Source of the DNA: a virus
Strand: one strand, 5' to 3'
Length of the DNA stretch: 38,053 nt
IMG/VR virus record: IMGVR_UViG_3300025118_000055
Span: 1-38,053 of that record
This document shows positions 33,044 to 38,053 of the stretch, one piece after another. The notes under the pieces were generated by a model that saw nothing but the letters and a program-made list of their open reading frames with translations, did not search any database and was not told where the DNA came from. Both the position numbers and the translations under genes were made by a program. Every line of letters begins with the position of its first letter. Within the stretch, counting starts at the first letter, position 1.

Positions 33044-34036
33044 CTAATTTGTGTGGTTATACTTACTTAAGATGTCCTGATCGACGGCATTATCGCCGCT
33101 TCCCTTGACGCTAACTGCGCCTCCTGGGGCTTCGAGAAAATTCTGCTGTGTCGCAAGAAGCTTTTGCATGTGAAGTTTAAGCTGTGTTTCGACGTTTGTA
33201 ATTTTGTTGATCAATGATTCTACTCCGCGTGGGACCATGTCTATAGCTGGAGCAGTAAGGATCCCGAAAAACGGTGAGTAGTGCTGATGTTTTAATATCT
33301 CTGTTGTTAAGTCGCGGTCATATTGAACAAAGTTAGAAAATAGTCCACTTAGTTCGTGAATTGAGGCCGCTATCTCTTTCAGGCACTGCTTTAGATTATC
33401 ACCCTTAACAAGTGGCTGCATATCTCTGTCATCATTCATAGCAATCAAATTGATTCCAAATGCTTGCTGGCACGTGTTGTTCAGTTCTCCGCCTTGAGAG
33501 TTCTTCCAGTCTGTCTTAGTAATAAGCTTAATGTTTTCTCTTGCAATAAGCCTTACTGTGTCTGCTTTCAGCGCCACTGTACTACGTGGAGCTAATTGTG
33601 AAGTGTTGCCGACTGTTCCTTCTGCGAGACCAAAGAAATGGTCAACGTTTGATTGCTGTGATAGGTACACGCGGGCGGCGTCCAGTTTGAAGTTGGGGTC
33701 GACATAGTTAATGTTCCCCTCGCTATCTTTCTTGCGAGCCTGGAATCCTAGCCGGCCGGCAACGATGTCGATAGATGCGCAGTGCATGTTCCTCGTGCCT
33801 CCGAAGCCAGACAGGATGTTGTTTGGGCGGTCAAGACCCAAGACAATAAAAGAGTTGCCCTGACTCATTACCTTCTCTACGTTGGTCGTGATATACTCGG
33901 GGACTTCCCAGTCGTCTCTGGCGCCTTGGCCGAAGCCGAAGAAGCGCGCTTTACCTTCATCGTCTAGAGAGTCATAATACGCTCGGACGATTGGTGGTAG
34001 TTTGTCTATGTCGATTGCTTTTGATGATTTTGCCAT
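33044..34036 (-). CDS. Virion protein, possible gp5-type spike or needle component
   Basis: This 330-residue protein starts 1 bp after the amidase stop, with AAGG about 6 bases upstream of the ATG. The N-terminus is charged and helical (SKAIDIDKLPPIVRAYYDSL). The middle has short strands of the form STVALKADTVRLIARENIKL then ITKTD, an alternating Val/Leu pattern with charged turns that resembles the C-terminal beta-prism/helix of gp5 and VgrG spikes. GxGG and IDIVAGRLGF segments precede it. The C-terminal third is helical (HELSGLFSNFVQYDRDLTTE, then ITNVETQLKLHMQKLLATQQ), so it may also trimerise through a coiled coil. It directly follows two lysins whose N-termini may be gp5-like, so it may be the non-enzymatic needle part of the same complex. 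This is inference; no family is confidently recognised. Confidence 0.66.
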   Translation of the reverse strand: MAKSSKAIDIDKLPPIVRAYYDSLDDEGKARFFGFGQGARDDWEVPEYITTNVEKVMSQGNSFIVLGLDRPNNILSGFGGTRNMHCASIDIVAGRLGFQARKKDSEGNINYVDPNFKLDAARVYLSQQSNVDHFFGLAEGTVGNTSQLAPRSTVALKADTVRLIARENIKLITKTDWKNSQGGELNNTCQQAFGINLIAMNDDRDMQPLVKGDNLKQCLKEIAASIHELSGLFSNFVQYDRDLTTEILKHQHYSPFFGILTAPAIDMVPRGVESLINKITNVETQLKLHMQKLLATQQNFLEAPGGAVSVKGSGDNAVDQDILSKYNHTN

Positions 34037-34037
34037 A

Positions 34038-35450
34038 TTAACCTTCTGGGTCTGGGAGTGCCTTTACCATATCTATCACTTTCTGGAACGGGTAATAAAC
34101 GCCCGGGTCATATTTATGATTTACTTCCGGTGGATCGGGCACTCTCGCCTTGTGGTGAGATATCAGGCCACCGTCGCCCACATCCTGACTCACGGCCATC
34201 GGGGTGCCATCAGGGTTCTTGGCGCCGGCGGCCTTTCCCAGAGACTCGGCCGTCGGATAGTCCACCCTCGAGGCGCCGGAGCCATCGAGGCTAGGGTGGC
34301 CCTTGGAGTTAGATGTATAGCTTCCGGGCGACAAGCCCTCATACACTAAGGGAATGTTGAATTTGTCGCTCAAGTATTTAATCAATCCGGCTGATGCTCT
34401 GAGCATAGGATCACCCCAATTGTTGGGGTCGGCGGCGTGACCTTCGTGCTCAATATTAATAGAATTATAGTTTGTAACGCGGCCTTGAGTTGGTCCGATA
34501 GCAAATGGCGCCTGGTTATCGGGCATTAGTGCATACACATTGCCTGATTTAGCCACAAAATATTGAGTGCTAGCTTTTCGTGTGAACATTTTGCCTTTGT
34601 TTGGTCCCCCTTTTCGATACCCAGCTAGCACATCCAAATTCCCCTGCTCCCCGGGACTAATTTCTGTAGTATGGATAACGATCCACTTAATTTTTGACGC
34701 GTCGGCGTTCTTATTTGGTGTTTGGGATGGTTTGTGGCCATCCCAATTATAAGAACCATAAAACGTGGCGTCCTTGTAGAATTCTCCCATGTCCGCGGTG
34801 GTTATGCGGCGATTGGTGGTGTCTATATGACCTGTATACTTCTCGTCAGAGCCGTGCACATTCGCGCTGAGGGCGCCCAGGTTTGTGGGAGTGGTGCCAC
34901 TGAAGCCCTCTACGAGTCTCTGGCCAGAAGAATCGACACTTAGGTTTTCAATTTGAAGGTCTCTTGCGAGTACTTTAACAATTTTAGGATTCGAAAGGGT
35001 CGCAGGATTTTCATATCTTACTAGGACCATGCTGCCCAAGGGGATTACTTGAGCACCTGGCATCTCGGTATATACATCCGGGTATGTCCTTAGAATAGGA
35101 TCTTTGTTTCCTTTTGGTGCTGGTCGCGGTTCTAGTTCTGGAATATATACTTTGTACGCCACATGAGCTTGTTGTACAGAATTATCCTCGGTGCTGCCTT
35201 GCGTATACTCCAAAAGCATTGATGCCTTATTCTGGTACACCGGAAATGTAACACTACGATATGATACGATAAACCCATTGAACTCCGAGCGGTCTTCTAA
35301 CGTGTCTGGCTCGTAGGCCTGCTTCGCTCCTCGCTGTAGGCTTGTTGACGTAGAAGTCCGGCGCGGGTCCCCAGTAAGCTGAGATTGTTTTAGATCAGCT
35401 ATTTCGTTCAGAGCGCCATAGCTAAGATCTTTTAACTTGATGCCAGTCAT
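34038..35450 (-). CDS. Tail-associated lysin: shared N-terminal domain plus N-acetylmuramoyl-L-alanine amidase
   Basis: This 470-residue protein has two parts. Residues 1-160 are nearly the same as those of the M23 protein encoded just upstream; they include a beta-rich region (AYKVYIPELEPRPAPKGNKD, VIPLGSMVLVRYENPATLSN, PKIVKVL) that resembles an OB-fold of gp5/VgrG type. Residues about 253-460 are an amidase_2/PGRP-like domain: KWIVIHTTE with zinc ligand His260, STQYFVAKSGNVYALMPDNQ, NSINIEHEG with Glu335, and the closing SHHKA (His432/433) with KYDPG (Asp448). Enzymes of this type cut the bond between N-acetylmuramic acid and L-Ala. A Gly/Ser/Pro-rich insertion (about residues 372-428) separates the core from the last ligands and is unusual. 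The start overlaps the M23 stop as TAATG. It is probably carried on the tail and acts at cell entry; a free endolysin is less likely given the shared structural domain. Confidence 0.86.
   Translation of the reverse strand: MTGIKLKDLSYGALNEIADLKQSQLTGDPRRTSTSTSLQRGAKQAYEPDTLEDRSEFNGFIVSYRSVTFPVYQNKASMLLEYTQGSTEDNSVQQAHVAYKVYIPELEPRPAPKGNKDPILRTYPDVYTEMPGAQVIPLGSMVLVRYENPATLSNPKIVKVLARDLQIENLSVDSSGQRLVEGFSGTTPTNLGALSANVHGSDEKYTGHIDTTNRRITTADMGEFYKDATFYGSYNWDGHKPSQTPNKNADASKIKWIVIHTTEISPGEQGNLDVLAGYRKGGPNKGKMFTRKASTQYFVAKSGNVYALMPDNQAPFAIGPTQGRVTNYNSINIEHEGHAADPNNWGDPMLRASAGLIKYLSDKFNIPLVYEGLSPGSYTSNSKGHPSLDGSGASRVDYPTAESLGKAAGAKNPDGTPMAVSQDVGDGGLISHHKARVPDPPEVNHKYDPGVYYPFQKVIDMVKALPDPEG
34971..35450 (-). 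repeat. Duplicated 480-bp segment, copy in the amidase gene
   Basis: The first 160 codons are duplicated relative to 36299-36778. DNA identity is patchy but high, with long identical runs such as the one around actttaacaattttaggatt at the domain end, and the first 41 codons differ at only one residue. This points to a fairly recent duplication or later gene conversion. Confidence 0.85.
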
Positions 35451-36778
35451 TATGCGGTTGCCTTATTTTCGCCCCACGGGGGGTGTACCTTGGGGATGGA
35501 GGCGCGATGAGTCTCGGCCGGATGAGAGCCGTCGTAATAAGCAAGCCACTCTGTGGGATAAAAGTCCGCTGGATGGAGCCTTGGGTGTCCTTGGTATTCT
35601 ATAAAATGATCTGATACATCGAAGTGGAGATGTGCAGCTTCGGACATTCCCGTATCTCCTACATATCCTATAAGTTGGCCCTTCTTAACGGTGGCGCCCT
35701 TCCTAAGGGTAGATGGCATGTCCAGATGCACGTAACGAACATAATATCCTGAGGTGGTTTTTATCTGTATTGTGTTTCCGGCTCCATTTGGTTTGCCGTC
35801 GCGTTTGCAAATACTCGCGGGACTGTGTATCACTTCTCCGTCCTCCACAGCATATAATGGAGTACCGGTTTTGGCACTGATATCTAATCCGCCGTGCAGT
35901 TTACCGGTGGAAGTCCTGTTATATCCACTAGAAACGCGGAGGGCTGGGACACCCTCTCTACTATTTTTGCCTTCTCCCGGTCGTACGGGAAGTATGAAAT
36001 CGCTTTTGGTATTCTTGAATTCCGGCGCGTTGTAGTCGCGTTTGCGCCAATCGTTTTGATGTAGTTGTGTACCGAGCTGATAGTCGCTACCTTTCACAAG
36101 AGTGACGCCTGTTGATCCGGCCTTTTTCTTTGGCTTGCTATAACTTAAGCACGAATGGTCTGTGCCCGGGCCGGGGATACTGCCATAATTTCCGCCGGGG
36201 CCGGTGTTTTCCAGAGATCGTGGTGGACCACCAGAGGAAAATCCGCCAGCGAGGCCACCGTTGTCGCCTAAGCCCTCGACGCCACCAACTTTCGACAGTA
36301 CTTTAACAATTTTAGGATTCGAAAGTGTCGCAGGATTTTCATATCTTACGAGGACCAAACTGTTCAAAGGAATTACTTCCGAAGTAGATAGTTCAGAATA
36401 CACATCTGGGTATGTCCTTAGGATGGGATCTGTGATACCCTTTGGCGCCGGGCGCGGCTCCAACTCTGGAATATACACTTTATAAGCTGTGTGTCCTTGC
36501 TGTGCGGATTCGTTGTCCGATCCACCGAACAAGTATTCTCTAAACATTGAGGCTTTGTTTTGGTATACCGGATGTGTTACTGCCCGGGATGCCACAACGA
36601 AACCATTAAATTCCGAACGGTTCTTGAGAGTGTTTGGTTCATACGCTTGTGCGGTGCCGCGCTGAAGACTTGTTGACGTAGATGTGCGGCGAGGGTCGCC
36701 AGTAAGTTGAGACTGCTTAAGGTCTGCTATTTCGTTCAGGGCGCCATAACTAAGATCTTCTAATTTGATACCAGTCAT
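35450..36778 (-). CDS. Tail-associated lysin: shared N-terminal domain plus M23 zinc endopeptidase
   Basis: This 442-residue protein starts MTGIKLEDLSYGALNEIADL, 40 of its first 41 residues matching the next gene. Residues 1-160 are the shared, probably OB-fold, domain. Residues 166-250 are a Gly/Pro/Lys-rich linker. Residues about 258-412 are a LytM/M23 metallopeptidase: RVSSGYNRTSTGKLHGGLDI with His295 and Asp299, YYVRYVHLD with His351, and AAHLHFDVS with His383/His385. The zinc ligands expected for M23 (H-x3-D and the second His of H-x-H) are all present, so the enzyme should be active on peptidoglycan cross-bridges. It starts by TAATG overlap from the 103-residue gene and ends by TAATG overlap into the amidase gene. 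Being fused to a structural domain beside baseplate genes, it is most likely a virion-borne lysin analogous in role to T4 gp5 lysozyme. Confidence 0.88.
   Translation of the reverse strand: MTGIKLEDLSYGALNEIADLKQSQLTGDPRRTSTSTSLQRGTAQAYEPNTLKNRSEFNGFVVASRAVTHPVYQNKASMFREYLFGGSDNESAQQGHTAYKVYIPELEPRPAPKGITDPILRTYPDVYSELSTSEVIPLNSLVLVRYENPATLSNPKIVKVLSKVGGVEGLGDNGGLAGGFSSGGPPRSLENTGPGGNYGSIPGPGTDHSCLSYSKPKKKAGSTGVTLVKGSDYQLGTQLHQNDWRKRDYNAPEFKNTKSDFILPVRPGEGKNSREGVPALRVSSGYNRTSTGKLHGGLDISAKTGTPLYAVEDGEVIHSPASICKRDGKPNGAGNTIQIKTTSGYYVRYVHLDMPSTLRKGATVKKGQLIGYVGDTGMSEAAHLHFDVSDHFIEYQGHPRLHPADFYPTEWLAYYDGSHPAETHRASIPKVHPPWGENKATA
36299..36778 (-). repeat. Duplicated 480-bp segment, copy in the M23 gene
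   Basis: This is the partner of 34971-35450. The two copies are in direct orientation, about 1.3 kb apart start to start, so they are a potential site for recombination that would delete one lysin or swap catalytic domains. Confidence 0.85.
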
Positions 36779-37089
36779 TATTCTTCCTCTTCGAGATTCT
36801 CGTTTAGTAGATCGAATAATTGCTCTTTGTCGTCAGCAGACAGCCCCGTGCTAACAGATGTCTGGCGCTGGAGCAGACTGGCGAGCTTAACCATCTGTTC
36901 GTTTGACCTCTGAAGGTTTTCGATATATTTGGCCGCCATTGAGCCCATCTCTCGACGGGCGTTCTCGGAAGCCTTCATATCTTGTAGAGCATCCATAAGA
37001 AGCGACTTGGCCATGGCCCGGTCTTCTCGGATGTTGGTGGTAGTTTCTATTATGTAATCATCTAGATTTAGATTTCGCCGTTTTCCCAT
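36778..37089 (-). CDS. Small helical protein next to the late sigma factor
   Basis: This 103-residue protein is almost wholly helical by composition: MGKRRNLNLDDYIIETTTNI, then MAKSLLMDALQDMKASENAR, AAKYIENLQRSNEQMVKLAS and a C-terminal acidic stretch containing KEQLFDLLNENLEEEE. It overlaps the end of the sigma gene by 22 bp, with AAGG just upstream of the ATG, and its stop overlaps the M23 lysin start. I believe similar small proteins occur beside gp55 in other T4-like phages, but I do not know a function. The QLFDLL stretch is loosely like a sliding-clamp-binding peptide, and T4 late transcription uses a small clamp-binding co-activator, gp33 (112 residues); this is a weak analogy. It could equally be a small structural chaperone. 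Confidence 0.68.
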   Translation of the reverse strand: MGKRRNLNLDDYIIETTTNIREDRAMAKSLLMDALQDMKASENARREMGSMAAKYIENLQRSNEQMVKLASLLQRQTSVSTGLSADDKEQLFDLLNENLEEEE

Positions 37090-37769
37090 TTGCCTTTAAA
37101 TGTCCTATACCGTTTTCTGAGTTTGTTTAAGTTGTTCACGACTTGTTTGGTGTTCAGGCCAGTGATCTCTCTCAGGTATAAATAAATAGCTTTTTTATTG
37201 AAAATTTCGATTGTGTCGGCCGATTCCATTAAGATTCGTACTGCCATCAAGACCTTTTTCTCATTTTCTTTGAGCATAAAGGAGTCCCAGGTATCTATTT
37301 CGTGGTCCAGAGAACCCCAAAACTCAATCTCTGTACGCTTTGAAAGATATGTAGGTTCGCGAGAAACTAGATTCTCTTCCATCTGATTAAGAAGATCCTC
37401 CATGAAGACTTCTGTCTGGTTTCTCTTCTTTGTCTTCTTGACTTTGTGAATAAACCAGTTCTTGGTTACAACAGAAAAATAGGAGAAGGCCTTCGACCCT
37501 TTGCTTGGATCATACTTGTTTAATATTGTGGTTAGCCAAACCTTGCAGTCATCCTTCAGATAATCTATGTTTGGCAATGTAGTAAAACGATAAGTATAAA
37601 TTATCTTATCAACCATCTGATCAAGGGCTGGCTGTATATATTCAACATATAATTTCCCCCTAAGTTCTCTGTCGTCTGTGGATGCATATTTTATTATGGC
37701 ATTTTCGTGAACAGAAGTAAAATAATGGTTCTTTGTTGACTTTTTACGCGTCTTCTTCTTCGGCGGCAT
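37068..37769 (-). CDS. 55: Late-transcription RNA polymerase sigma factor, T4 gp55-like
   Basis: I place the start at 37769, giving 233 residues beginning MPPKKKTRKKSTKNHYFTSV. A GGAGG ribosome site lies 9 bases before this ATG, whereas the upstream in-frame ATG at 37796 would put that site inside the gene. The signature is at about residues 85-115: KYDPSKGSKAFSYFSVVTKN followed by WFIHKVKKTKKR, the sigma region 2-like element that contacts RNA polymerase and opens the promoter. The C-terminal part (NKKAIYLYLREITGLNTKQV then VNNLNKLRKRYRTFKGKW) looks like a helix-turn-helix. T4 gp55 (185 residues) directs the host polymerase to late promoters. This one is longer, with the possible HTH as extra. 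It overlaps both neighbours, so it is part of the same operon as the tail genes. Confidence 0.85.
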   Translation of the reverse strand: MPPKKKTRKKSTKNHYFTSVHENAIIKYASTDDRELRGKLYVEYIQPALDQMVDKIIYTYRFTTLPNIDYLKDDCKVWLTTILNKYDPSKGSKAFSYFSVVTKNWFIHKVKKTKKRNQTEVFMEDLLNQMEENLVSREPTYLSKRTEIEFWGSLDHEIDTWDSFMLKENEKKVLMAVRILMESADTIEIFNKKAIYLYLREITGLNTKQVVNNLNKLRKRYRTFKGKWENGEI

Positions 37770-38040
37770 CGAGTTCTTCCTCCACCATCTCGGCATCTAG
37801 AGAATATTCAAATATACCCCTAAATCGTTCCATTTCAGTACCGACATCTCTGGTTCTTTCCATCAGTTCTCGTATTATTGGTTCGCCATGATAGCTTTCC
37901 ATACTATACATCGATTTCACAAAAACTTGAAAGGCTTTTGTGGTCAAGAACAGGTCAGCTAAATTTTCAGAAATAAAATAAAATTTCTTTAATAACTTAG
38001 CAACGTACCAAACTAATAGCAGGTTCACCGTGGCAGACAT
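37744..38040 (-). CDS. Small membrane-anchored protein with acidic tail (start may lie beyond the window)
   Basis: From the ATG at 38040 the protein has 98 residues: a hydrophobic N-terminal segment (VNLLLVWYVAKLL), then helical charged sequence (KFYFISENLADLFLTTKAFQ, YHGEPIIRELMERTRDVG) and a very acidic end (EEELDAAEEEDA). The frame stays open up to the window edge, adding Ile-Trp-Leu-Ile before this Met, which would lengthen the membrane segment; the true start is therefore probably just outside the window. A single N-terminal membrane anchor with a cytoplasmic helical domain is predicted. The last 26 bp overlap the sigma gene. I do not recognise a named family; the gene's position suggests it is co-transcribed with the late sigma factor. 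Confidence 0.65.
   Translation of the reverse strand: MSATVNLLLVWYVAKLLKKFYFISENLADLFLTTKAFQVFVKSMYSMESYHGEPIIRELMERTRDVGTEMERFRGIFEYSLDAEMVEEELDAAEEEDA
37779..37783 (-). promoter_or_regulatory. Ribosome binding site that decides the sigma gene start
   Basis: The minus strand reads GGAGG 9 bases before the ATG at 37769. It lies within the coding sequence of the preceding small protein and downstream of an alternative ATG at 37796, so it argues for the shorter sigma product. Confidence 0.7.
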
Positions 38041-38053
38041 AATAAGCCATATG

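Noticed and set aside
37770-37796. Longer sigma factor start at MPRWWRKNSM
   Set aside because: The only good ribosome site in the area lies inside this extension and serves the ATG at 37769.
1-38053. tRNA genes, CRISPR arrays, insertion sequences or intrinsic terminators
   Set aside because: The window is almost entirely coding on one strand with gaps of 37 bp or less; I saw no cloverleaf, spaced repeat array, transposase or hairpin followed by a T-run.

Overview
The window looks like part of the late (virion) region of a large contractile-tailed phage, T4-like in its core morphogenesis genes, and probably of aquatic or metagenomic origin. The virus type rests on recognisable T4-type proteins: a late-transcription sigma factor of the gp55 type, a gp25-type baseplate wedge protein, a gp6/baseplate-J-type wedge protein, and a giant protein with a P2 gpI/T4 gp7-like tail segment. 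The aquatic origin is only an impression from the style of the long LamG-bearing structural proteins. The host cannot be named from this sequence.

All supported genes lie on the minus strand, so the transcriptional order runs from base 38053 down to base 1. Packing is extremely tight: most gaps are 0-37 bp, six junctions are TAATG stop/start overlaps, and one is ATGA. No gene-free stretch exceeds 300 bp. I saw no tRNA, rRNA, CRISPR array, insertion sequence or convincing terminator.

Layout in transcription order. (1) 38053-36778: a small membrane-anchored protein (possibly truncated by the window edge), the gp55-like sigma factor, and a 103-residue helical protein. (2) 36778-34038: two adjacent tail lysins sharing a near-identical N-terminal domain of about 160 residues but carrying different C-terminal enzymes, an M23 zinc endopeptidase and an N-acetylmuramoyl-L-alanine amidase. 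(3) 34036-26063: three virion proteins of 330, 1710 and 605 residues, probably hub or spike associated. (4) 26042-22298: gp25-like and gp6-like wedge proteins and a DNRLRE-like beta-sandwich protein. (5) 22287-10585: one 3900-residue gene, about 31% of the window, encoding a gp7/gpI-like wedge protein expanded by several LamG (concanavalin-like) domains and ending in an Arg-rich, Gly/Asn/Ser-repeat tail. (6) 10585-505: six uncharacterised structural proteins, including two pairs of apparent paralogs and one with a fibronectin-III-like segment. (7) 505-1: a short coiled-coil protein, a DUF2061 membrane protein and the first 32 codons of a RuvC-like resolvase.

The inferred logic is that the sigma factor directs late transcription, and the downstream block builds a large, decorated baseplate with two tail-borne peptidoglycan hydrolases for cell entry and many sugar-binding-type domains facing outward. 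The most unusual points are the duplicated-then-diversified lysin pair and the 3900-residue wedge protein with its strongly basic tail.
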